A stretch of 37,213 bases of DNA from Chloroflexota bacterium (lineage in GTDB: Bacteria > Chloroflexota > Dormibacteria > Dormibacterales > Dormibacteraceae), in the NCBI GenBank assembly GCA_005881825.1, contig VBEO01000062.1, forward strand, positions 1 through 37,213. Reading direction: 5' to 3'. The position numbers were made by a program, and so were the translations under genes. Numbering within the stretch: position 1 is the stretch's first letter; each line of letters starts with the position of its first letter. Of the stretch, positions 15,716 through 23,561 are shown piece after piece. Under the pieces are notes generated by a model, which was not told where the DNA came from, did no database searches, and saw only the letters and a list, made by a program, of their open reading frames with translations.

Positions 15716-16856
15716 GCACCTGGTCGTCGCCGGCCCGCGGCGCCCCCCGGGTGTCGCGGTTGTTGGTCAGCACGTAGAGGCACCCGTCCGGGCCCGCCAC
15801 GGCGTCGCGCATGCGACCGGCGTTTCCGAAGACGACCTCCTGTGAGGCCACCTTGCCGGGATCGGAAGGGTCGATGATGAAGCGGCGGACGGCCTCTCCC
15901 TTGAGGGTGGCCACGAACAGCGTCGGCGTCTCCCCGGCGCTGGCTGCGAAAAAGGTCATGCCGCTGGGTGCCCAGGCCGTGCTGGCGCCGCTCTCGACCA
16001 TGGGCCCGGTGCGGTTGGGGAGCGAACCCTGGCCGAAGCCCGTGCGCTGCCCGCCGGCCCAGGCCGGCCACCCGTAGAACTGGCCCTGCTGAACCAGGTC
16101 CACTTCGTCGTGGCAGCACAGCCCAAGGTCGCCGGTGGGTCCGTTGTTGCTCACGTAGAGCCGGCCGGCTGGGTCGAAAGCCAAGCCCTGCGGGTTGCGG
16201 AAGCCCCAGGCGTACATCTCCCTGCCGCTGCCGTCCTCGTGCACGCGCAGGATCTTGCCGCTGAGGTTGTTGGGATCGGCCGCCCGCGAGGCCACGAAGC
16301 CCTCGCCGGTCGTCAGGTACAGGTAGCCGTCGGGACCAAACTTGAGCCGCCCGCCGAAGTGGTAGCAGCTCCCGCCCGGGATGCCGTCCAGGATCACCTG
16401 CTCGCCGCTCAGCTTGTCGCCCTCGATGGTGAAGCGGCTGACGCGGTTGGTGGCGCCGCCGTTGTAGGTGTAGTAGAGGTAGGCGTTCGGCTCCTTGAGG
16501 GCAAGGCCGAGCAAGCCGTCCTCGCAGCCGCTGGCGGTGCTCACGTTGAGGGTCAGCGCGGGGTCCGGCAGCAGTTGCCCGTTGCGGATCACGCGCACGC
16601 GGCCCGGCCGTTCGGTCAGCCAGATGGCGCCGTCCTTGGCGAAGTCCAGGGCCCAGGGGGCGACCAGGCCCTGCGCCACCGCAGTCGTCGAGTAGTGGAA
16701 GGCGCCGGCCGGCTTCAACGTCGGCGTGGGCGTGGGGAGCGCAGAGGGTGAAGCGGTCGCGGAATGGCTGGGCTTAGGGGAGGCTTTAGCGGCCGGGCCG
16801 GAAGCGCACCCCGTCAGCAGGACCAGCCCTGCCAGCAGGACCGCGGCCTTCCGCAT
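15696..16856 (-). CDS. PQQ-type glucose/sorbosone dehydrogenase family lipoprotein
   Basis: 386 residues. Lipoprotein signal with lipobox LTGC (Cys about 17), a Ser/Pro/Thr-rich linker (about 20-50), then a six-bladed propeller: LVAPWALDFAKDG, ERPGRVRVIRNG, EDGLLGLAL, YYTYNGG, HFGGRLKFGPDGYLYLTTGE, FRNPQGLAFDP and CCHDEVDLV. This is the GSDH fold that oxidises sugars with PQQ; activity on a given sugar cannot be told. ATG 16856 has TAGCAT 7 nt upstream. It is the last of the gltX-lgt-SDR run, and Lgt encoded two genes earlier would lipidate it. Confidence 0.87.
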   Translation of the reverse strand: MRKAAVLLAGLVLLTGCASGPAAKASPKPSHSATASPSALPTPTPTLKPAGAFHYSTTAVAQGLVAPWALDFAKDGAIWLTERPGRVRVIRNGQLLPDPALTLNVSTASGCEDGLLGLALKEPNAYLYYTYNGGATNRVSRFTIEGDKLSGEQVILDGIPGGSCYHFGGRLKFGPDGYLYLTTGEGFVASRAADPNNLSGKILRVHEDGSGREMYAWGFRNPQGLAFDPAGRLYVSNNGPTGDLGLCCHDEVDLVQQGQFYGWPAWAGGQRTGFGQGSLPNRTGPMVESGASTAWAPSGMTFFAASAGETPTLFVATLKGEAVRRFIIDPSDPGKVASQEVVFGNAGRMRDAVAGPDGCLYVLTNNRDTRGAPRAGDDQVLKLCPQ

Positions 16857-16863
16857 CCGAACG

Positions 16864-16869
16864 ATGCTA
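16864..16869 (-). promoter_or_regulatory. -10 element TAGCAT for the sugar dehydrogenase lipoprotein
   Basis: Minus-strand TAGCAT ends 7 nt before ATG 16856 in the 36-bp gap after the SDR gene, suggesting a separate leaderless transcript inside the run. Confidence 0.45.
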
Positions 16870-16892
16870 GCGACGGTTCCTGGGAATTCCCT

Positions 16893-17615
16893 TCACGACA
16901 TCGTGAGGCCGCCGCTCACGCTGAGCGCCTGGCCTGTGATGAAGCGCGCATCGTCCGAGGCCAGGAAGGCGACCGCGGCCGCGATCTCGTCCGGCTGCGC
17001 CAGCCGCCGCATGGGCACGGCGCGCGTCATCGCCTCGACCACCTTCTGCCCACCTTCGCTCTGGAACACGTCGAGGAAGGGCGTATCGGTGGGTCCCGGG
17101 CAGACGCAGTTGACGCGCACGCCGTGACGCGCCAGCTCGCGCGCCAGCGAGCGGGTGAAGGTGATCACGCCGCCCTTGGCAGCGGCATAGACCGTTTCCC
17201 CGGTCGAGCCCACCTTGCCCGCATCGGAGCTGACGTTGACGATCACGCCGTGGCCCCGCTCGGCCATGCCGCGCGCGAAGGCGTGGGCGACCGCGATCTG
17301 GCCGAACAGGTTGATGCGCAGCAGCTTCTCCCAGAGCTCCGGCGTGGTCTCCAGGAAGGGCATGAACCGGTCCCAACCGGCGTTGTTCACGACCACCGCG
17401 ACCTCGCCCAACTCGGCGGCCAGCGCCCCCGAGGCGGCGGCGTCGGTGACGTCGAGAGCATGGGCGGAGCCGTTCAGCTCCCGCGCCAGCGCCTGGCACT
17501 GGTCAACATGGAGATCGGTCGCCGCCACCCGATACCCGCCGGCGGCCATGCGCCGGCAGATGGCGGACCCGATCCCGCCGGCCGCGCCGGTCACGACCGC
17601 GATCCCGCCGTTCAC
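16893..17615 (-). CDS. Short-chain dehydrogenase/reductase
   Basis: 240 residues, classical SDR length. TGAAGGIG (NAD(P)-binding), NNAGWD, catalytic Ser in IVNVSSDAG, YAAAKGG (Tyr/Lys pair) and CPGPTDTPF are all present. An acidic residue at the end of strand 2 (ATDLH) points to NAD preference. The terminal ITGQALSVSGG is typical of FabG-like and polyol or hydroxy-acid SDRs; the substrate is unknown. GTG 17615 overlaps the lgt stop (GTGA), so it is translationally coupled. Confidence 0.88.
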   Translation of the reverse strand: MNGGIAVVTGAAGGIGSAICRRMAAGGYRVAATDLHVDQCQALARELNGSAHALDVTDAAASGALAAELGEVAVVVNNAGWDRFMPFLETTPELWEKLLRINLFGQIAVAHAFARGMAERGHGVIVNVSSDAGKVGSTGETVYAAAKGGVITFTRSLARELARHGVRVNCVCPGPTDTPFLDVFQSEGGQKVVEAMTRAVPMRRLAQPDEIAAAVAFLASDDARFITGQALSVSGGLTMS

Positions 17616-18433
17616 GCGGCCACCTTGAGGCCCTCGGCCGGCGGCGCGGTGCGGCGGCGGCTGAGCAGGTAGGCGATGCCGGCGATCGCGACCACGATCA
17701 TCAGGAGCCCCGCCCACTGGGCCTGGCGCAAGCCGAAGAACAGCGAGTCCTCGCGCATGAAGCTGAGCAGGAAGCGCCCTGCGGCGTAGACGCCCAGCCA
17801 GGCCAGCCCGACCACGCCTTCGGGATACTCCTTCTTCAGGCGCCGGTACAGCGGCAAACCGATCGCCAGCAGCACCGCGCACCAGAGCATCTCGTAAGCC
17901 ACCTCGGGATGGACGATGCGGCCCGGCTGGCCGAGGGTGGCCGCGTTGACGTAGTTGACGCCCCAGGGCAGGTTGGTGGGGGTGCCGTGGTGCTCGCCGT
18001 TGATGACGTCTCCGATGCGCCCGACCAGGAAGCCGATGGCGTTGGCCGGACCAGCGGCGTCGATCACGCGCAGGAACGGCACCCGGTGCCGCCGGCACCA
18101 GATCCAGCCGCCCAGCAGGGCGCCGAAGATGCCGCCCCACTGGCTGATTCCGCCCTCGTTCAGGAGCAGGACCTTGTACGGCGGGCCGGCCGCGAACAGC
18201 TTGTAGTTCTCCCAGACGTAGAGCACGCGCGCGCCCACGATCCCCAGCACCACCATCCAGACCGCCATGTCGTAGACCTGCTGCGAGGTGACGCCGTCCT
18301 CCTCCAGCAGGTAGGCGCCCAGCCGCGCCGCGGCCAGGATGCCCAGCACGCTGAAGACCCCGTGCCAGGTGACCAGGAAGGAGCCGACCTGGAAGAGATT
18401 GGGATTGAGGTCGATGGTGACGCTCCCGAACAA
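17612..18433 (-). CDS. lgt: Prolipoprotein diacylglyceryl transferase Lgt
   Basis: 273 residues, seven predicted membrane segments. Transfers diacylglycerol from phosphatidylglycerol to the lipobox cysteine of prolipoproteins. The Lgt signature is seen as GRIGDVINGEHHG (about 142-154); TWHGVFSVLG, GARVLYVWENY and YEMLWCAVLL are also present. TTG 18433 lies 2 nt after the gltX stop. Its clients in the window include the PQQ-type dehydrogenase and the BNR-repeat lipoprotein. Confidence 0.93.
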   Translation of the reverse strand: MFGSVTIDLNPNLFQVGSFLVTWHGVFSVLGILAAARLGAYLLEEDGVTSQQVYDMAVWMVVLGIVGARVLYVWENYKLFAAGPPYKVLLLNEGGISQWGGIFGALLGGWIWCRRHRVPFLRVIDAAGPANAIGFLVGRIGDVINGEHHGTPTNLPWGVNYVNAATLGQPGRIVHPEVAYEMLWCAVLLAIGLPLYRRLKKEYPEGVVGLAWLGVYAAGRFLLSFMREDSLFFGLRQAQWAGLLMIVVAIAGIAYLLSRRRTAPPAEGLKVAA

Positions 18434-18435
18434 CG

Positions 18436-19875
18436 TCAGAGCACTCTACTGAGCCGGCGGAAGGCCTCCTCGCGGGGAAGCAGTGCCAGCGTGTCGTGGA
18501 TCGGCGGCGAGATGTCGCGTCCCGTCACCGCCCGCCGCACCGGCTTGAAGAGCGCGTTGCGCGACCATCCCTCGCGCTCGCGGAGCGCGTCCAGCGCCGC
18601 CTGGATCGGCTCCGGCTCCCAGGCCACGCCGTCCAGCCCGGCGAGCGCCGCGCGCACCTTGTCGCGGTCGGCGACCTCCAGGTCGGGCGCCGCTGGATCT
18701 GTCCAGAGGTACTCGAGCAGCTCGCGAGCATCGGCCAGCCGGCGGAGACGTTCCTGGAGCGCGGGCACCGCGCGGCGCACGACGTCCGGCTGCAGCTCGG
18801 GCAGAAAGGGCGCCAGCCGCGCGGCCAGCTCCTCGGCTGAAAGCTGGCGGATGTAGTGGCCGTTGAGCCAGTCCAGCTTCTGCCAGTCGAACATGGCCGA
18901 CGAGCGCTGCACGCGCGCGATGTCGAAGACCTCTTCCAGCTCCGCCAGCGTAAAGATCTCCTGCTCGGTCCCCGCATTCCAGCCCAGCAGCGCCAGGTAG
19001 TTGACCATCGCCTCCGGCAGGTAGCCGAGCTCCTGGTAGAGGGCGAGCCGGGTCTCCGGGTGCTTGCGCTTGCTGAGCTTCTGGCGGTCCTGGCCGACGA
19101 TCACGGGCAGGTGCGCGTAGGTGGGGCGGGGGTGGCCCAGCGCTTCCAGGATCAGCAGCTGGGCCGGCGTGTTGGAGATGTGCTCCTCGCCGCGGAAGAC
19201 GTGGCTGATCTCCATGCGCGCGTCATCGACGGCGACCGAGAAGTTGTAGAGCGGCGTGGCGTCGGCGCGCATGACGATGAAGTCGCCGATGGTGTCGAGG
19301 TCGAAGACGACCTCGCCGCGCACCAGGTCGTCCCAGCGCACCTCGCCGGCGGGAACCTGGAAGCGGACCGTGAACTGGTCGCGTCCAACCGGCGGGTTGG
19401 TCAGGCAGCGGCGGGAGTACTTGTAAGGCCGGCCGGCGGCGCGCGCCGCCTCCCGCTCGGCGTCCAGCTCTTCCTTCGTGCAGTAGCAGCGGTAGGCGGC
19501 GCCGGCCTTCAGCAAGGAGGCCGCGGCCTCCCGGTACAGGTCCATGCGCTCGCTCTGCCGGTAAGGGCCATAGGCGCCGCCGACGTCGGGTCCTTCCTCC
19601 CAGCGCAAGCCCAGCCAGTGCAGCCCTTCATAGATCGCGGTTTCGAAGTGGGGCTGGTTGCGGGCTTCGTCGGTGTCCTCCACCCGCAGCACGAAGACCC
19701 CCGCCTGGCGGCGCGCGAAGAGATAGTCGAAGAGGGCGGTCCGGGCGCTGCCCAGGTGCACGAACCCGGTCGGGCTGGGCGCCATCCGCACCCGGATTTG
19801 AGTGGGGGGACTCCCCCCTCGGGCGGGCCGGGCGAGGCCCTTCCCCCCGCCCGCCCCCCTGGCTTCGGAGGGCAC
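18436..19875 (-). CDS. gltX: Glutamyl-tRNA synthetase
   Basis: 479 residues. Class I aminoacyl-tRNA synthetase charging tRNA-Glu (possibly also tRNA-Gln, if the amidotransferase route is used). APSPTGFVHLGSART contains the HIGH-type motif, LRVEDTDEAR the Glu/ATP site, and KLSKRKHPE the KMSKS-type loop. The C-terminal anticodon-binding helices follow. GTG 19875 is preferred over ATG 19881 because TACGAT ends directly at ATG 19881, which would put that ATG before the transcription start; from GTG the spacer is 6 nt. The first 25 residues are Gly/Pro/Ser-rich and not part of the fold. Confidence 0.95.
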   Translation of the reverse strand: MPSEARGAGGGKGLARPARGGSPPTQIRVRMAPSPTGFVHLGSARTALFDYLFARRQAGVFVLRVEDTDEARNQPHFETAIYEGLHWLGLRWEEGPDVGGAYGPYRQSERMDLYREAAASLLKAGAAYRCYCTKEELDAEREAARAAGRPYKYSRRCLTNPPVGRDQFTVRFQVPAGEVRWDDLVRGEVVFDLDTIGDFIVMRADATPLYNFSVAVDDARMEISHVFRGEEHISNTPAQLLILEALGHPRPTYAHLPVIVGQDRQKLSKRKHPETRLALYQELGYLPEAMVNYLALLGWNAGTEQEIFTLAELEEVFDIARVQRSSAMFDWQKLDWLNGHYIRQLSAEELAARLAPFLPELQPDVVRRAVPALQERLRRLADARELLEYLWTDPAAPDLEVADRDKVRAALAGLDGVAWEPEPIQAALDALREREGWSRNALFKPVRRAVTGRDISPPIHDTLALLPREEAFRRLSRVL

Positions 19876-19880
19876 CGCCA

Positions 19881-19887
19881 TATCGTA
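19881..19887. promoter_or_regulatory. Shared divergent -10 core, gltX / S51 peptidase
   Basis: TATCGTA again: TATCGT on plus, 9 nt before ATG 19896; TACGAT on minus, 6 nt before GTG 19875. This is the mirror image of the 12860 site in its spacers. Confidence 0.55.
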
Positions 19888-19895
19888 CTGAGCGC

Positions 19896-20612
19896 ATGGA
19901 AGGCCTCCTGGTCCTCAACGGCGGCGAGGAGTTCCAGCCGGGCAACGAGCCACAGGACGAGCTGCTGGTGGAGGCGGCGGGCTCGGGTCCGGCCTTCGTG
20001 GTGCCGACGGCTGCGGCCCGCCAGCACCCGGAGATGGCGGTGGCCAACGCGGTGCGCTGGTTCGGCCGCCTGGGCCTGCAGGTGCGCGAGCTGCCGGTGC
20101 TCAAGCGCGGCGACGCGCAGTCGGAGAGGCTGGCGCTCGAAGCCGAGCAGGGGACGTTCTTCTACCTGGTGGGCGGCGACCCAGGGTTGGTGGTGCAGGT
20201 CCTCAAGGACTCCCGGGTGTGGGCGGCGATGGTCAGGGCCTGGACCGAGTCGGGAGCAGCGCTGGCCGGCTCCTCGGCGGGGGCCATGGCCATGGCCGGC
20301 TATTCGCTGGTGATGGCCCGCTGGCCGCACCACGACGTGCGCCGCGCCAAGCCGGCCCTGGGCCTGGTGCCGGACGTCGCGGTCCTGCCGCACTACGAAC
20401 GCTTTGGCCGCCGGTGGGCCGACTCCGAGATCGAGGACCGGCCCTCAGACCTGGTCCTGCTCGGGCTCGACGAGAAGACCGCCGCGGTCTGGGACGGCGG
20501 CGGCTGGACCGCCCACGGCGCCGGTGCGGTCACCGTCGGCGGCGCCGCCTTCCGCAGCGGCGCCCAGGTCCGCGGGCTGCCGCACCCGCGCCCCCAGCAG
20601 GCCGCCCGCTAG
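19896..20612 (+). CDS. S51 family (cyanophycinase/dipeptidase E-like) peptidase
   Basis: 238 residues with the class I glutamine-amidotransferase-like fold of S51 peptidases. The nucleophile elbow is AGSSAGAM (Ser about 127); VVPTAAARQ, YLVGGDP and VLPHYERFGR are family landmarks. Such enzymes cut Asp-containing dipeptides or cyanophycin; no cyanophycin synthetase is visible here, so the substrate is open. The last 168 bases lie opposite the end of the PAP2 gene. Confidence 0.8.
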   Translation: MEGLLVLNGGEEFQPGNEPQDELLVEAAGSGPAFVVPTAAARQHPEMAVANAVRWFGRLGLQVRELPVLKRGDAQSERLALEAEQGTFFYLVGGDPGLVVQVLKDSRVWAAMVRAWTESGAALAGSSAGAMAMAGYSLVMARWPHHDVRRAKPALGLVPDVAVLPHYERFGRRWADSEIEDRPSDLVLLGLDEKTAAVWDGGGWTAHGAGAVTVGGAAFRSGAQVRGLPHPRPQQAAR

Positions 20613-21098
20613 CGCCCCCAGGCCGGCGCCGAGGCCGGCGCCCACCAGCACGTCGCTGACGAAATGGTGGCCGAGGTAGACGCGCGAGAGGCCGACCGCG
20701 GCGGCCAGGCCCAGCAGGATGGGCCGCTGGCGGGGGTAGAAGCCGGCCAGTGCGGTGGCCGCCGCGAAGGAACCGGCGGTGTGGCCGGAGGGGAAGGAGG
20801 CGTCGATCGGCTCCACCCCGACCACGTACGCCAGGCGGTGCACGAAGGGCCGCTGGCGCGGCAGGTAGGTCTTGAGCGGCCCCTGAACCAACCCCACGGC
20901 CGCGAACATGGCGCTGGAAGCGGCCAGCCCGGCCCGGCGTCCCCGCGTCCCGTCGCGCAGGGCGAGCCAGCAGGAGGCGCTGACCCAACCGATCCCTTTG
21001 CCGAGATCCGAGAGCAGGGAGATCTGGTCGTCCCAGTAGGCCGTGTGGGGAAGGCCGTTGATCAGCACGTACAGCCGCGCGTCGAGCGTGACCGCCAT
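20445..21098 (-). CDS. PAP2 family membrane phosphatase
   Basis: 217 residues, about five membrane segments. All three PAP2 motifs are complete: KTYLPRQRP, PSGHTAG and SRVYLGHHFVSD. It would dephosphorylate phosphatidate, undecaprenyl diphosphate or similar lipids at the membrane. The domain ends near residue 175; the remaining Gly/Ala-rich tail is read from the strand opposite the S51 gene for 168 bases and may be non-functional or reflect a lost stop codon. ATG 21098 is chosen; ATG 21107 is an alternative. It is divergent from a diacylglycerol-kinase-like gene, so a shared role in lipid phosphate turnover is likely. Confidence 0.85.
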   Translation of the reverse strand: MAVTLDARLYVLINGLPHTAYWDDQISLLSDLGKGIGWVSASCWLALRDGTRGRRAGLAASSAMFAAVGLVQGPLKTYLPRQRPFVHRLAYVVGVEPIDASFPSGHTAGSFAAATALAGFYPRQRPILLGLAAAVGLSRVYLGHHFVSDVLVGAGLGAGLGALAGGLLGARVRQPADLGAAAEGGAADGDRTGAVGGPAAAVPDRGGLLVEPEQDQV

Positions 21099-21101
21099 AC
21101 T
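21096..21101 (+). promoter_or_regulatory. Candidate -10 CATACT for the lipid operon
   Basis: CATACT lies 7 nt before GTG 21109 (4 nt before ATG 21106) and overlaps the start codon of the divergent PAP2 gene. The first position does not match T, so support is moderate. Confidence 0.35.
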
Positions 21102-21105
21102 CCCC

Positions 21106-21882
21106 ATGGTGACGGGCACTGGCAGAACCCACAAACTGCTGGTCTACAGCCCGGCCGCCGGCTCCCTCGACGATGCCGTGCAGGAACGCCTGCGCGCCGA
21201 GTTCGCCGACTTCACCTTCGTGGAGTTCCCGCCCGCCCAAGACTGGCTGGCTCTCCTGGAAGAGAAGGCGACCGTGGTCGCCTGCGGCGGGGACGGAACC
21301 ATCGCCGCCGTGGCCAGAGTGCTGGCGGGGACCCCGCACGCCTACGGCATCCTGGCCCGCGGCACCTTCAACAACTTCGCCCGCAGCCTCGACCTGCCCA
21401 CCGACCTGGAGGAGGCGATCCGGGTCGTCAAGACCGGCCGCCCACGCCCCTGCACGCTGGGCAAGGTGAACGATCACGGATTCCTGGAAGCCGCGGCCAT
21501 CGGGGCCTTTGGGGATGCCATCGCGTTCGGCGAGGCGGCCAAGGACCTGCACTACGGGGAGGCCCTGGCCAGGCTGCGCGAGCTGGCCGCCCAGACCGAG
21601 TTCGAGTACAGGCTGAGCGGCGACCTGGACCTGAGCGGCCGCGCCCGCTCCATCCTGATCGCCAACACCCCTTCCATCGGGGCGCTGATCCCGGTGGGCA
21701 AGAAGACTCCGGAAGAGCCCAGCCTGGAGCTGAACGTCAAGGGCGACCGCCATCGGGTGCGCCGCGTGCGCATCGAGACGGACCCACCGGTCAGCGTGCA
21801 CGCCGACACCGCCGACCTGGGCAGCACGCCGGTCGAGGTCGAGACCATGGCGGGCGGCCTGCAGGTCATCCTGCCGAGCTGA
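21106..21882 (+). CDS. Diacylglycerol kinase-like lipid kinase
   Basis: 258 residues from ATG 21106 (GTG 21109 is one codon later and better spaced from the -10). The DAGK/YegS-type ATP site is visible as VVACGGDGTIAAVARVL, followed by GILARGTFNNFARSLDLP, typical of lipid and diacylglycerol kinases. LEAAAIGAFGD and the C-terminal beta domain complete the fold. It would phosphorylate diacylglycerol or a related lipid at the membrane surface. It heads a run with 1-nt or overlapping junctions: hydrolase, PlsC, epimerase. Confidence 0.85.
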   Translation: MVTGTGRTHKLLVYSPAAGSLDDAVQERLRAEFADFTFVEFPPAQDWLALLEEKATVVACGGDGTIAAVARVLAGTPHAYGILARGTFNNFARSLDLPTDLEEAIRVVKTGRPRPCTLGKVNDHGFLEAAAIGAFGDAIAFGEAAKDLHYGEALARLRELAAQTEFEYRLSGDLDLSGRARSILIANTPSIGALIPVGKKTPEEPSLELNVKGDRHRVRRVRIETDPPVSVHADTADLGSTPVEVETMAGGLQVILPS

Positions 21883-21883
21883 G

Positions 21884-22765
21884 TTGGCGACGGCTGTCCG
21901 GCTGGAGAGCGGCTTCGTGAAGGTCGGCCGGCTCTCCGTTCACCACACCTACGGTGGCAAGGGCGCGCCACCCGTCCTTTTCGTGCACGGCCTCGGCTCC
22001 TCCGGCTATATCGAATGGCGCTTCACCCTGCCCGCGATCGCGCGCCGGCACCGCGTGCTGGCCCCCGACCTGCCTGGCTTCGGCCGCACCGACAAACCGC
22101 GCGGCGGCCGCTATGGGATCGCCTACTTCGCGCGCGCGCTGGTCCGCTACCTGGACATCCAGGAGCTTGCGCGAGTGGCCGTGGTCGGCACCTCGATGGG
22201 CGGCCGCGTGGCGCTCGAGCTGGCGCTGCGCGCGCCCGGCCGGGTCGAGCGCCTGGTCCTGGTCAACGCACTCGGCCTGGGCCGTCCCCAGCTGCAGCTC
22301 CTGTACCCGTTGATGTTCCTGCCCCGGGTCGGGGAAGCGGCCATGCACGTGGCCAAGACCGCCGTCCGGCGGGTGCCGCCGGCCATGATCCGGCGCTTCG
22401 CCGCGCGCTACGCGGGCATCACCGCCGACCTGGAGCGGACCATGGACGACGCCTACCTGGATGACCTGCGGGAGATGTACGCCGCCGAGGGCTACACGGA
22501 CGCCTACCTGTCGACGGTCCGCTCGATGGCGCCAGCGGGGCTCTTTGGCGGCCACGACCTGTCGGCCAGCCTGGGCCGCCTGAAGATGCCGGTGCAGCTG
22601 ATCTGGGGCTCCAACGACCCTCTGTTCCCGGTCGCCCACGCCACCCGCGCCCACCAGTTGCTGCCCGGCTCGCGGCTGGCGGTGATCGAGGGGGCGGGGC
22701 ATACGCCGCAGGCGGAAAGGCCCGATGAGTTCAACCGAGTCCTCTCTCGATTCCTCGCCGCCTGA
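21884..22765 (+). CDS. Alpha/beta hydrolase
   Basis: 293 residues. VLFVHGLGSSG (oxyanion region), LAPDLPGFGRTDKP, nucleophile elbow VGTSMGG (Ser about 104), acid Asp in WGSNDPLFPV and His in GAGHTPQAERP make a full catalytic triad. It could be a lipase or esterase acting on the lipids of this run; the substrate is unknown. TTG 21884 comes 1 nt after the kinase stop. The 3' end overlaps plsC by 41 nt. Confidence 0.85.
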   Translation: MATAVRLESGFVKVGRLSVHHTYGGKGAPPVLFVHGLGSSGYIEWRFTLPAIARRHRVLAPDLPGFGRTDKPRGGRYGIAYFARALVRYLDIQELARVAVVGTSMGGRVALELALRAPGRVERLVLVNALGLGRPQLQLLYPLMFLPRVGEAAMHVAKTAVRRVPPAMIRRFAARYAGITADLERTMDDAYLDDLREMYAAEGYTDAYLSTVRSMAPAGLFGGHDLSASLGRLKMPVQLIWGSNDPLFPVAHATRAHQLLPGSRLAVIEGAGHTPQAERPDEFNRVLSRFLAA

Positions 22766-23561
22766 GGCGCCGCCGGCCCATCCGGAGCCGGCCTACCAAG
22801 GGCCGGAGTTCCACGAGGCGGTCGCCGCCGGCCCCGGGCTCGACCCGCTCGACCACGCAGATCCCTACCGGCCGCACCTCTTCTACCGGGTGGTCTTCGC
22901 GGTGGTGCGCTGGATCGTCTTCCACGTCTTCCGGACCACGGTCGAGGGGCGGGAGAACATGCCGCCGCCGCCCTTCATCATCGCCAGCAACCACCAGGCC
23001 TGGTACGACACGGCCTTCATCGTCTCGGCCTTCCCCAAGCGGCCCGTGATCTACACGATGGCCCGTCGCGACACCGTGTTCAACGGACGCTGGAAGCGCT
23101 GGCTGGTGCCCAAGTTCGGCGTCTTCCCGATCCAGCCGGCCCAGGGCGAGCTCGACGCGCGGGGTGTGGCCAGCGTTTATCAGCTCCTGGACCGAGGCGC
23201 GGTGGTGCTGATGTTCCCGGAGGGTCGCTACTCGAAAGGGCGCGCGCTGCGCCCTCTCAAGAAGGGCGTCGCCCACTTCGCGCTGCAGGCCGGGGTGCCC
23301 ATCTGCCCGGTGGCGGTCGAGGGCCTGGAGAAGCTGCGGCCTTTCATGCGGGTCAAGGTCAGCATCGGTCCTCCCATCCGCCCCGACCCTCCGGCCTGGT
23401 GGGACCTCAACCGGCGCGTGCAGCGGATGCTGGATGGAGTCCGCACCTCGATCCTGCGCGCCTTCGGCCGCGAGGGGCCACGCCGATCCGGACGCTGGCG
23501 GAACCTGGTGCGCGGCCTCTTCACTAGACGCCGCTCGTCGGTAAGCTCCCGTTCACCGTGA
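22725..23561 (+). CDS. 1-acylglycerol-3-phosphate acyltransferase (PlsC-like)
   Basis: 278 residues. The acyltransferase block has NHQAWYD (HxxxxD, His90/Asp95), VFPIQPAQGELDARG, MFPEGRYSKG and PICPVAVEG in the right order. It adds an acyl chain to lysophosphatidate to give phosphatidate. An N-terminal disordered Pro/Ser-rich stretch (1-48) precedes a membrane-associated helix. ATG 22725 lies inside the hydrolase gene (41-nt overlap), and its stop overlaps the next GTG, indicating a coupled lipid operon. Confidence 0.88.
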   Translation: MSSTESSLDSSPPEAPPAHPEPAYQGPEFHEAVAAGPGLDPLDHADPYRPHLFYRVVFAVVRWIVFHVFRTTVEGRENMPPPPFIIASNHQAWYDTAFIVSAFPKRPVIYTMARRDTVFNGRWKRWLVPKFGVFPIQPAQGELDARGVASVYQLLDRGAVVLMFPEGRYSKGRALRPLKKGVAHFALQAGVPICPVAVEGLEKLRPFMRVKVSIGPPIRPDPPAWWDLNRRVQRMLDGVRTSILRAFGREGPRRSGRWRNLVRGLFTRRRSSVSSRSP

